Positions 37,768-44,986 of a stretch of DNA of 64,000 nucleotides are shown here, one piece after another. Numbering within the stretch: the first letter of the stretch is position 1; the number at the start of each line of letters is the position of its first letter. A model generated the notes under the pieces. It worked only from the letters and a program-made list of their open reading frames with translations, had not been told where the DNA came from and ran no database searches. The stretch lies in NCBI RefSeq assembly GCF_002836505.1, contig NZ_PJBF01000058.1, positions 186,001 to 250,000 on the forward strand, written 5' to 3'. The DNA comes from Psychrobacter sp. Choline-02u-9. GTDB lineage: Bacteria > Pseudomonadota > Gammaproteobacteria > Pseudomonadales > Moraxellaceae. Both the position numbers and the translations under genes were made by a program.

Positions 37768-38565
37768 ATGCTTGATACTGCAAAAAACCCGACTCGGCCT
37801 ATCGCCCTAGACTTACAAGACATCCATAAAAGCTACGGCTCATTAGAGGTATTGAAAGGGGTATCCCTGACTGCCTATGATGGCGATGTTATCTCTATTT
37901 TGGGCTCATCTGGCTCAGGTAAGTCGACGTTGCTGCGTTGTATTAATCTTCTTGAAAACCCCAATCATGGTCGTATCTTGATCGGTAATGAAGAGCTAAT
38001 GCTAAAACCTGCCAAATCAGGTGAGCTACAAGCAGCAGACGTAAAGCAGCTAGAAAGCTTGCGCGCTCGTGTGGGATTTGTCTTTCAGAACTTTAATCTA
38101 TGGCCGCATAAAACCATTCTACAAAACATCATCGAAGGGCCAACGCAGGTCTTAAAGATTAAAAAAGACCAAGCGATTAGCGATGCGGAAAAACTGCTTG
38201 ATAAAGTCGGCCTGCTCGACAAGAAAGATGCTTATCCTGCCAACTTATCTGGTGGTCAGCGTCAGCGTGTTGCTATCGCCCGTGCGCTTGCTATGCAGCC
38301 ACAAGTCCTATTATTTGACGAACCAACCTCTGCGCTAGATCCTGAACTGGTCAACGAAGTGCTTGCAGTAATGCGCGAGCTAGCAGAAGAGGGACGTACG
38401 ATGCTTATCGTTACTCACGAAATGCGCTTTGCCCGTGAAGTATCAAGCAAAGTCGTCTTTTTACATCAAGGTGTGGTCGAAGAAATTGGCACACCTGAGC
38501 AAGTCTTTGATAACCCTACCTCTGAGCGCGTTAAAGACTTTATGGCATCTCACCGTCCTACTTAG
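37768..38565 (+). CDS. Polar amino-acid ABC transporter, ATP-binding protein
   Basis: A 265-residue ATPase of the HisP/ArtP/GlnQ group. Walker A is GSSGSGKST (about 51-59), the Q-loop [11 protein letters not shown], the signature [16 protein letters not shown], Walker [12 protein letters not shown], and the H-loop IVTHEM. The insertion [20 protein letters not shown] before the Q-loop is typical of HisP-type proteins for basic amino acids. It is the only ATPase of this locus. Its permeases lie 3.8 kb downstream at 42379 and 43126. Confidence 0.93.
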   Translation: MLDTAKNPTRPIALDLQDIHKSYGSLEVLKGVSLTAYDGDVISILGSSGSGKSTLLRCINLLENPNHGRILIGNEELMLKPAKSGELQAADVKQLESLRARVGFVFQNFNLWPHKTILQNIIEGPTQVLKIKKDQAISDAEKLLDKVGLLDKKDAYPANLSGGQRQRVAIARALAMQPQVLLFDEPTSALDPELVNEVLAVMRELAEEGRTMLIVTHEMRFAREVSSKVVFLHQGVVEEIGTPEQVFDNPTSERVKDFMASHRPT

Positions 38566-38894
38566 TTATTAGTTTTTGCCTAGTACCATGTCTAATACAG
38601 ATGGTGGCAACACGCTTGCCACCATTTGCCCTGCCAAACGTAAAATCACTGTAACGTAACCATTGTTGACTGTTTATTGCCCAATGATAACTATGAGTAT
38701 GCAAAACGTTTGTTTTTGATATTTTACTCAGGTATTATCAAAAGGTTTATAGGCCGTCACGTCTCGTGGCTGTCTGTTATTCTGCTATCTATATTGCTTG
38801 TCTGGCAGGGACGTCAGAGAACAAAATATCAGAACCCTAAGTCAGAAGATCCTGTCAAAAACTTATGTAAAACCCATCAGAATTTAAGGAACGT
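38566..38894. other. Intergenic region between ATPase and first binding protein
   Basis: 329 bp with a perfect 10-bp hairpin at 38601-38625. The 73-codon TTG-started frame at 38677-38898 overlaps the binding-protein start and looks spurious. Confidence 0.45.
38601..38625 (+). terminator. Stem-loop after the ATPase gene
   Basis: ATGGTGGCAA and TTGCCACCAT form a perfect stem around CACGC. There is no T run, so it is more likely an mRNA stabiliser or weak terminator than a full stop. Confidence 0.5.
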
Positions 38895-39695
38895 ATGATG
38901 TCGAATTCTCGCCTATTGTGGTCATCGATGACCGTTACTGCTGCATTGATGTTGAGTGCTTGTAGCCAACCTGCCGATGAAACTACCGATACCAACGCTG
39001 ACGCCCCTGCAGCAGAAACCACTGGTAAAACCATTCGTATCGCTACCGAAGGCGCTTACCCTCCATTCAACTACACCAACGCCGACGGCAGCTTGGCAGG
39101 TTTCGATATCGATGTTGCCAATGCCTTGTGTGATCAAATGCAAGCCAAGTGTGAAATCGTTGCACAGGACTGGGACGGTATCATCCCTGGTCTATTGGCA
39201 CAAAAATATGATGCGGTGATTGCAGGTATGTCTATCACTGCTGAGCGTCAAGAAAAGGTAGATTTCAGCGAGCCGTACTTTGCCAATACGATGGTATGGC
39301 TAACCAATACGGATGGTGGTTTTGATCCTATGGCGATTAAAGATGCAACGCTTGGTGGTCAACGTTCTACTACGCCAGGTGCTTATCTACAGGATAACTA
39401 CGAAGGCAAAGAAGGCAACACAGTTCAGTTGTATGACAACTATGACAATGCCTATTTAGATCTAAAATCTGGTCGTAGCGATGCGATATTGGCTGAAAAA
39501 GTTTCTGCCAAATCATGGTTAGCAGAAAACGCAGCGGGCTTCGGTATCGTTGGTGATGAAATTGATAATGATGACAATATTGCCATTGCTGTACGTAAAG
39601 GTGACTCACTCAAAGCAGATTTTGACAAAGCATTGAGCGAAATCCGTAGTAACGGTGAGCTTGCACGTCTTGAGCAGATGAACTTTGGTCAATAA
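38895..39695 (+). CDS. Polar amino-acid ABC transporter binding protein 1
   Basis: A 266-residue SBP family 3 lipoprotein (lipobox LMLSACSQ). The ligand-fold marks are IRIATEGAYPPFNYTNADGS, FDIDVANALC, AQDWDGIIPGLLAQKYDAVI, MSITAERQEKVDFSEPYF and the Gly-Gln-Arg-Ser loop LGGQRSTTPGAYL. This resembles HisJ/ArgT/ArtJ proteins for basic amino acids; specificity cannot be assigned. It is the first of three paralogues in a row, closest to the third (40817). ATG 38898 is an alternative start. Confidence 0.92.
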   Translation: MMSNSRLLWSSMTVTAALMLSACSQPADETTDTNADAPAAETTGKTIRIATEGAYPPFNYTNADGSLAGFDIDVANALCDQMQAKCEIVAQDWDGIIPGLLAQKYDAVIAGMSITAERQEKVDFSEPYFANTMVWLTNTDGGFDPMAIKDATLGGQRSTTPGAYLQDNYEGKEGNTVQLYDNYDNAYLDLKSGRSDAILAEKVSAKSWLAENAAGFGIVGDEIDNDDNIAIAVRKGDSLKADFDKALSEIRSNGELARLEQMNFGQ

Positions 39696-39707
39696 TGACT
39701 CACTGAA

Positions 39708-39795
39708 GATTTATGCTTATAACAAGTAACGTTTGATGCGAGTAATGCTTAAAACCAAGCATATTTCAAATAAACGGTGTTTATAAGCATAAATC
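39708..39795. repeat. Nested stem-loop between binding-protein genes
   Basis: GATTTATGCTTATAA at 39708-39722 is perfectly inverted at 39781-39795. Inside it, ATGCTT/AAGCAT can form a second hairpin (about 39744-39761). This folded spacer could stabilise or separate the mRNA segments of binding proteins 1 and 2. Confidence 0.6.
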
Positions 39796-39847
39796 AGCAA
39801 GCAGTAATTGACGATACAGCTGGTAAATATATTAAGGAATAAAACTT

Positions 39848-40744
39848 ATGACAATTTCAATGACATCATCAATGAGCAAAAAAGCACTGTGGCTAGCACC
39901 GCTTAGCGCAGCAATGCTAATGCTGGTAGGTTGTAACAATAGCTCAGCACCAGCAGAAAATGCTGAAACTGATACCGCTACTGAAGCGCCTTTAAATATC
40001 AAAATTGCGACAGAATCAAGCTATAAGCCTTTTAGTTATACCGATGCAGATGGCAAGCTGATTGGTTACGAGATTGAGCTGGTTGACGCACTATGTGCAC
40101 AGATGAAAGCTGAGTGTGAAGTCATCTCTCAAGATTGGGATGGTTTGATTCCAGGGCTTAACGCACAGAAATTTGATGCAGCTATCGCAGGTATGTCTAT
40201 CACGCCTGAGCGTAAAGAAGTGGTTGATTTTAGCGACCCTTACTTCCATAGCGGTATCATCTTGATCGGCAAAAAGGGTGATGACTTAAGCGTTGAGTCG
40301 CTAACAGGTCTACCAATTGCCTCACAGCGCTCAACTGTTGCCTCGCAATACCTACAAGACGAGCATGCAGATGCTGATATCAAGTTATATGATACGCAAG
40401 ACAATGCTTATCTAGATCTGACCTCAGGCCGTGTGCGCGGTATGATGTCTGATAAAGTCACAGGTATCGACTGGTTAAAAACAGACGCAGGCAAAGGCTA
40501 CGAAGTTAAAGGTGAAGAAATCAGCACCAATGATGACGCAATGGGTATTGCTTTCCGTAAAGGCGATCCGTTAGTTGCTAAGTTCAATGCAGCATTGGCT
40601 GAGCTAAAAGACAACGGTACCTATGATCAAATCACGGGTAGCTATTTTGGTACTAGCTCAACGGCTGCAGCTCAAAAAGCGGTAGCAACAACTGATAGTG
40701 TCGAAGAAGTAGTGGTCGCTGAAGAAGAAGCACCAGCTAACTAA
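39848..40744 (+). CDS. Polar amino-acid ABC transporter binding protein 2
   Basis: A 298-residue lipoprotein (LMLVGCNNSS) of SBP family 3. It shares the layout of its neighbours: IKIATESSYKPFSYTDADGK, YEIELVDALCAQM, SQDWDGLIPGLNAQKFDAAI, MSITPERKEVVDFSDPYF, IASQRSTVASQYL. It is more divergent than binding proteins 1 and 3, and its tail is Glu/Val-rich (VEEVVVAEEEAPAN). It presumably binds a different or overlapping basic or polar amino acid and delivers it to the shared permease pair. Confidence 0.92.
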   Translation: MTISMTSSMSKKALWLAPLSAAMLMLVGCNNSSAPAENAETDTATEAPLNIKIATESSYKPFSYTDADGKLIGYEIELVDALCAQMKAECEVISQDWDGLIPGLNAQKFDAAIAGMSITPERKEVVDFSDPYFHSGIILIGKKGDDLSVESLTGLPIASQRSTVASQYLQDEHADADIKLYDTQDNAYLDLTSGRVRGMMSDKVTGIDWLKTDAGKGYEVKGEEISTNDDAMGIAFRKGDPLVAKFNAALAELKDNGTYDQITGSYFGTSSTAAAQKAVATTDSVEEVVVAEEEAPAN

Positions 40745-40816
40745 TACGATATTTAGCGGTTTTACCGCTGTTGTTTGAAGACGTGTTGTTTACTCAAGAA
40801 AAAACCAAGGATGATC

Positions 40817-41770
40817 ATGAGCAACCATTGTGCCCCAATCTGTGCCACGACTGGCAAATCTAACGTTACTGTAGCCAGTCGTCTGTCTATGTCATTGTTT
40901 GCACTAGCGACGGCCTTTACCGTTGCTGGCTGTAGCAATAGCCAAGAGAGTGCCGCGGATACCAATCCAGAGGCTACCGAAGCAACGTCAGCTTCTACAG
41001 GTGATGTATTACGCATCGGTACAGAAGGGGCCTATGCTCCTTTTAACTATACCAATGCCGATGGGACACTTGGTGGTTTTGATGTTGAGATAGCAAATGC
41101 ACTCTGTGCGGATATGCAGGTTACCTGTGAGATTATAGCGCAGGACTGGGACGGTATTATCCCTGGTCTAAAAGCAGGTAAGTACGATGCAATCGTGGCC
41201 GCGATGTCCGTTACTCCAGAGCGTTCGCAGCAGGTAAGCTTTACCGATCCGTACTTTAGCAATGCCTTGGTCTTTTTGGCCAAAAAAGACAGCAGCTTTG
41301 ACCCTAGTAACAACAGCGATATCGACTCGCATTCTATTGCTGCACAGCGTTCAACTATCTCGTCGCAGTGGCTAGAAGACACGTATCCAAAAGCCGATAT
41401 GAAGCTTTATGATACGTTGAGCAATGCGTTTTTGGATCTCGGTTCAAACCGTGTCGATGCGATGATTTCTGATAAGTTGCCTGCTATAGAATGGCTGAGC
41501 TCAAATGCTGGTAGCAAATATGCGCTAAAAGGTGATGAAATTGATATCAATGATAACTTTGCGATAGCAGTACGCGCAGGCGATCCGCTACAAGCAAAGA
41601 TCAATCAGTCTCTTGCCAATATAAAAGCTAATGGTACTTACGATAAGATCAATCAAAAGTACTTTGCGATACCAGCGTCTGCAACGAGTACAGTTGATGA
41701 AGGCGCAAATACAGGTGCGGAAACAGATACAGATATTAGCGAGCAACCAGCGACAATAAACGTTAGTTAA
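40817..41770 (+). CDS. Polar amino-acid ABC transporter binding protein 3
   Basis: A 317-residue SBP family 3 lipoprotein (FTVAGCSNSQ) with a longer, Cys-containing N-terminal segment (MSNHCAPICATTGKSN). The fold segments are LRIGTEGAYAPFNYTNADGT, FDVEIANALC, AQDWDGIIPGLKAGKYDAIV, MSVTPERSQQVSFTDPYF and AAQRSTISSQWL. The frame runs from TTG 40775 and ATG 40811 also lies in frame, but AAGG is spaced correctly for ATG 40817. A short hairpin (AGCGGTTTTACCGCT, 40753-40767) precedes it. A terminator follows, before the permeases. Confidence 0.9.
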   Translation: MSNHCAPICATTGKSNVTVASRLSMSLFALATAFTVAGCSNSQESAADTNPEATEATSASTGDVLRIGTEGAYAPFNYTNADGTLGGFDVEIANALCADMQVTCEIIAQDWDGIIPGLKAGKYDAIVAAMSVTPERSQQVSFTDPYFSNALVFLAKKDSSFDPSNNSDIDSHSIAAQRSTISSQWLEDTYPKADMKLYDTLSNAFLDLGSNRVDAMISDKLPAIEWLSSNAGSKYALKGDEIDINDNFAIAVRAGDPLQAKINQSLANIKANGTYDKINQKYFAIPASATSTVDEGANTGAETDTDISEQPATINVS

Positions 41771-41820
41771 TAGCTAACAGTAGTTAAATATAGCAGTCAA
41801 AAAATATTGTTTTGATCAAT

Positions 41821-41857
41821 AAAAGGATATCGCCATCATGGTGATGTCCTTTTTTAT
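41821..41857 (+). terminator. Rho-independent terminator after binding protein 3
   Basis: AAAAGGATATCGCC pairs with GGTGATGTCCTTTT (two G-T pairs) around ATCAT and is followed by TTTATTTG. Confidence 0.82.
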
Positions 41858-42009
41858 TTGTCGTTATATCAAAGAATATACATAATAGCCGCCTATCAAT
41901 TTTGCTCAAATTTAGTCGGCTGATTGTATGTATCTAGAGGCAAGTGTCTGTTTAAGTACGGTTTAGGCGCAGCTTTTACGCGTCAGTATTAACATCACGG
42001 CGAGTGAAT

Positions 42010-42072
42010 ATGATAAAATCAGCGCTCATTTCTACTGTGTCAATTATCGCAGCGTTAATCGTATTCTTCTGA
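42010..42072 (+). CDS. Possible 20-residue hydrophobic micropeptide
   Basis: The frame MIKSALISTVSIIAALIVFF follows GGCGAG and codes a single hydrophobic helix. It lies 100 bp before the MITE. It may be a micropeptide, a relic of a displaced gene, or chance. Confidence 0.2.
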   Translation: MIKSALISTVSIIAALIVFF

Positions 42073-42172
42073 CGTCATTTTTTGATGCCGACCATCCCTA
42101 TTGATTTGGTATAAAATACGGTGTTTCGCCGCGTTCAGCTATTGATGCTGATTCTTTTAACTCATATTTTGC

Positions 42173-42346
42173 TAGGGCGTGTCTTCATTTTAAAAATGGT
42201 AATAAAAATGAGATAAATTGCAGTCAAACAAGGAAAATAGCGCAAATAATATCGAGATATTAGTCAGCTATTTGACGCCGTTTGGCAAGATTTAGCCGTT
42301 TTTAAACCATTTAGATGTCTATCGATTGAATTGAAGACATGCCTTA
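42173..42346 (-). mobile_element. MITE-like element, copy 2 (174 bp), inverse orientation
   Basis: TAGGGCGTGTCTTCA at 42173-42187 and TGAAGACATGCCTTA at 42332-42346 bound a block of the same length as copy 1. Its reverse complement matches the 1443-1616 interior over most positions. The right-hand TIR has two changes. The element ends 32 bp before the GTG start of the first permease. Confidence 0.8.
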
Positions 42347-42360
42347 ATTGCTAATATAAA
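42331..42360 (+). promoter_or_regulatory. Possible hybrid promoter made by the MITE end
   Basis: TTGAAG at 42331-42336, inside the MITE terminal repeat, is followed after 18 bp by TATAAA at 42355-42360 just outside the element. This fits a sigma70 -35/-10 pair, and a start near 42367 would lie about 12 bp before the GTG start. Inferred by eye only. Confidence 0.45.
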
Positions 42361-42378
42361 GAGACTGAGTGGATAATC

Positions 42379-43113
42379 GTGTTTGACTTACAAGGATTTG
42401 GCGCGCTTTTATTGAGCGGCGCTACCGTCACCATACAGCTAGCTGTGACCAGTTTAATTATTGGTCTGGCTTTAGGCTTGCTCGGCGCAACCGCAAAGAT
42501 GTCCAATATCTGGTTGCTGCGTAAACTTGCGACTGTCTATACTGCGACAATGCGCGGTATTCCTGAGCTGCTATTGGTGCTCTTTATTTATTATGGCGGC
42601 TCTATCTTATTGATGAGCATCCTCAAAAAGTTAGGCTATAACGACTATGTCGAAATTAGCGCTTTTTGGGGTGGTGTCATGGCACTGTCTATTGCTTTTG
42701 GTGCGTATGCGACTGAGATTTTTCGCATGTCCATTCAAGAGATTCCAGTAGGGCAGCGAGAGGCTGCGCAAGCGATTGGTATGCGTCCTTTTCAGACTTT
42801 TTATCGCATCACGTTGCCGCAAGTGTGGCAGATTGCTTTACCAGGTTTGGGTAATTTATTTCTGGTACTGCTCAAAGATACCGCATTGGTATCGGTCGTG
42901 GGTCTCAAAGACATCATGTATCAGTCATCGCGTGCAGCACAGTCTACACAGCAGCCATTTACCTTTTATATGGCAGCAGCGATTATTTATTTGGGTCTGA
43001 CCATGTTGATTACTGGCTTTATGATGTGGCTTGAGTGGCGCGCCAATCCTGCGGCACGCTATGCCAAAAAGATAAGCCGTCAATCCACTCACAGTCAATC
43101 GACCATAGGGTAG
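42379..43113 (+). CDS. Polar amino-acid ABC transporter permease 1
   Basis: A 244-residue HisQ/ArtQ-type permease with about five helices. The start segment is GALLLSGATVTIQLAVTSLIIGLALG. The EAA loop is QREAAQAIGMRPFQTFYRITLPQVW (about 127-150), which contacts the ATPase. It starts with GTG (VFDLQGFG), with no close ATG. It forms an operon with permease 2, 12 bp downstream, and probably uses the ATPase at 37768. The MITE just upstream may influence its expression. Confidence 0.92.
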   Translation: MFDLQGFGALLLSGATVTIQLAVTSLIIGLALGLLGATAKMSNIWLLRKLATVYTATMRGIPELLLVLFIYYGGSILLMSILKKLGYNDYVEISAFWGGVMALSIAFGAYATEIFRMSIQEIPVGQREAAQAIGMRPFQTFYRITLPQVWQIALPGLGNLFLVLLKDTALVSVVGLKDIMYQSSRAAQSTQQPFTFYMAAAIIYLGLTMLITGFMMWLEWRANPAARYAKKISRQSTHSQSTIG

Positions 43114-43125
43114 AGGAGAGATACT

Positions 43126-43851
43126 ATGGATTGGAATTGGCAGGTCATCTTTGACCATATCCCTGATTTACTAGGCGGCGCGGTATTGACCGTACAGCTG
43201 GTCTTGTTTTCAGGTGTGATTGGATTGCTGTTTGGTTTGGTTTTGGCGTTGTTACGACTGTCTAAGAATTGGGTGGTACAGATACTACCGTTTCTGTATA
43301 TCTTCTTTTTCCGTGGTACGCCGCTGCTGGTACAGATATTCCTAATTTATTACGGTCTGGGTCAGTTCGAGGCCGTACGCGAGTCGTTCTTATGGGAGCC
43401 GGTACTTAGCCAAGCATATTGGTGTGCCATCATCGCCTTTACCCTGAATACCAGTGCTTATCTAGCCGAGATTATACGCGGGGCGATTCAGACGATTCCG
43501 ATTGGAGAGCTTGAAGCTGCTGATGCGCTTGGCATGTCAAAATGGCAAAAGCTAACACGGGTTACGCTGCCGCGCGCATTTGGTATTGTGATTCCAGCGT
43601 ACAGTAACGAAGTTATCTTTATGCTAAAGGGCAGTGCGCTAGCGTCGACTATTGCATTGATGGATATCACAGGTGTTGCTCGTACGATTAGTGCGCGTAC
43701 CTATACCTTGATGGAGCTATTCTTTGCCGCTGGTATCGTCTATCTATTGCTGTCGTGGGTTATCTTGTTTAGCTTTAGAATGTTCGAAAAGCGTATGAAC
43801 CGTCATGCCAGTTATGTACCGCCAGACGTTGTGACCAATACGATTCCATAG
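43126..43851 (+). CDS. Polar amino-acid ABC transporter permease 2
   Basis: A 241-residue HisM/ArtM-type permease. It has the start MDWNWQVIFDHIPDLLGGAVLTVQL, FFRGTPLLVQIFLIYYG and the EAA loop ELEAADALGMSKWQKLTRVTLPRAF. The strong SD AGAGGAGAG precedes it. It heterodimerises with permease 1. The stop codon TAG lies at the edge of a heptamer repeat array (43851-43892). Confidence 0.93.
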   Translation: MDWNWQVIFDHIPDLLGGAVLTVQLVLFSGVIGLLFGLVLALLRLSKNWVVQILPFLYIFFFRGTPLLVQIFLIYYGLGQFEAVRESFLWEPVLSQAYWCAIIAFTLNTSAYLAEIIRGAIQTIPIGELEAADALGMSKWQKLTRVTLPRAFGIVIPAYSNEVIFMLKGSALASTIALMDITGVARTISARTYTLMELFFAAGIVYLLLSWVILFSFRMFEKRMNRHASYVPPDVVTNTIP

Positions 43852-43892
43852 TTAGCAGTTAGCAGTTAGCAGTTAGCAGTTAGCAGTTAGCA
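43851..43892. repeat. Heptamer tandem repeat (GTTAGCA)6
   Basis: Six exact copies of GTTAGCA in a row begin at the last base of the permease stop codon and are followed by ACTAAAAG. It is non-coding. Perfect copies imply recent slippage, so the copy number may vary between strains. The array lies 82 bp before the next start. Confidence 0.9.
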
Positions 43893-43973
43893 ACTAAAAG
43901 TCGTCAAAGTCACTGTAGACAATAGAGTATGGACTGCTGATAAAATAGCCATCATTTACAAGGAGAGTTTAGT

Positions 43974-44690
43974 ATGAGCCAATCGCCACACGAGTCATTA
44001 GCGAACGCCATTGCAGCTGGTGTAAATGCCGAGCAGGGCGCTATCGATCATAATGAAAGATTGCGTACTTCTATTGGTAAAGTTGTCTGTGTTGGTCGCA
44101 ACTATGCGGCACATGCTGCAGAGTTGGGCAATGAAGTACCAACCACGCCGATACTGTTTATGAAACCTGCGTCTTCAGTGGTTTCTATCCGTGGTGATGT
44201 GGTTCGTCCAAGTCCAGAGTTATTTGGCGAGACTCACTACGAGGCCGAGCTATGTATTCAGTTATCAGCTGACTTATCTATGGCGACAATTGAGCAGGCT
44301 CAGCAAGCGATTGGTGGCGTGACATTGGGGCTAGATCTGACCTTGCGTGATTTGCAAAGCAAGCTAAAAGAAAAAGGTCATCCGTGGGAGCGTGCTAAGT
44401 GTTTTGACGGAGCTTGCGTCCTTGCTGATTGGCTCGAACCGCAAGCGTTTGGCAATCTGCAGAGTGTACAGTATCAGCTGTCTATCAATGATAAATTAAC
44501 GCAAGATGGCGATAGTGCCTCAATGCTATTCCCTGTCTATGAATTACTGGTCAATATCAGTCACGCCTTTAGCTTGCAAGCAGGTGATGTGATTATGACT
44601 GGCACGCCAAGCGGCGTTGGTGTGTTGCAAGCAGGCGATCAGCTTAAGCTAAAATTGGGTGCTCATGAGTGGGTATCACAAGTACAGTAA
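43974..44690 (+). CDS. Fumarylacetoacetate hydrolase family protein (YcgM-like)
   Basis: A 238-residue FAH-fold hydrolase. The core segments are KVVCVGRNYAAHAAELGNEVP, PILFMKPASSVV, the metal-binding GETHYEAELCIQLS with the conserved acidic residues, LGLDLTLRDLQSKLKEKGHPW, and MTGTPSGVGVLQAGD near the end. Relatives include acylpyruvases, fumarylpyruvate hydrolases and oxaloacetate decarboxylases; the substrate is not settled. The SD AAGGAGAG is strong. It is monocistronic with a terminator at 44720-44748. Confidence 0.9.
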   Translation: MSQSPHESLANAIAAGVNAEQGAIDHNERLRTSIGKVVCVGRNYAAHAAELGNEVPTTPILFMKPASSVVSIRGDVVRPSPELFGETHYEAELCIQLSADLSMATIEQAQQAIGGVTLGLDLTLRDLQSKLKEKGHPWERAKCFDGACVLADWLEPQAFGNLQSVQYQLSINDKLTQDGDSASMLFPVYELLVNISHAFSLQAGDVIMTGTPSGVGVLQAGDQLKLKLGAHEWVSQVQ

Positions 44691-44719
44691 GCCTGATTGC
44701 GATAACAGATACATATTAA

Positions 44720-44748
44720 AAGCCCCGAGCAATTGCTTGGGGCTTTTG
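44720..44748 (+). terminator. Rho-independent terminator
   Basis: AAAGCCCCGAGC pairs with GCTTGGGGCTTT (one G-T pair) around AATT, followed by T-rich sequence. Confidence 0.85.
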
Positions 44749-44844
44749 CGTTTAAGATTTTATATTTATTTTTTAAATTTGCTAGCTGCCAAACAATTCT
44801 ATCTTCAAATTATTCTATTTTTAAACAATCATCAGTACAGTCGA

Positions 44845-44895
44845 TTGTCATCAGTTTGTCACCTATTGTTCAGCGTGCTGTCATAAAGGTTGAGT
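44845..44895 (+). promoter_or_regulatory. PhoB-box-like direct repeats upstream of phoX
   Basis: TTGTCAT at 44845, TTGTCAC at 44856, a degenerate unit at 44867, CTGTCAT at 44878 and a weak unit at 44889 keep an exact 11-bp period. That is the spacing of the PhoB consensus (CTGTCAT repeats, 7+4). They lie about 100-140 bp upstream of phoX. TTAAGC and AATTCG downstream could hold the -10. Confidence 0.7.
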
Positions 44896-44986
44896 AGACT
44901 TAAGCGGAATTCGTATTTTTGTGGTCGTAATGATAAAGCCGCGATCAACTCTCTGCCAATCTAGCCTAATAGCAAGGTGACTGATA

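Larger units (their letters stand above)
41771..42378. other. Intergenic region holding a terminator, a micro-ORF and MITE copy 2
   Basis: 608 bp between binding protein 3 and the first permease. It contains the terminator at 41821-41857, a possible 20-codon ORF at 42010-42072, and the MITE at 42173-42346. The break makes it unlikely that the permeases are read only from the upstream promoter. Confidence 0.6.

Noticed and set aside
38677..38898. 73-codon TTG-started frame before binding protein 1
   Set aside because: It overlaps the binding-protein start, has no SD and shows one hydrophobic stretch only by chance.
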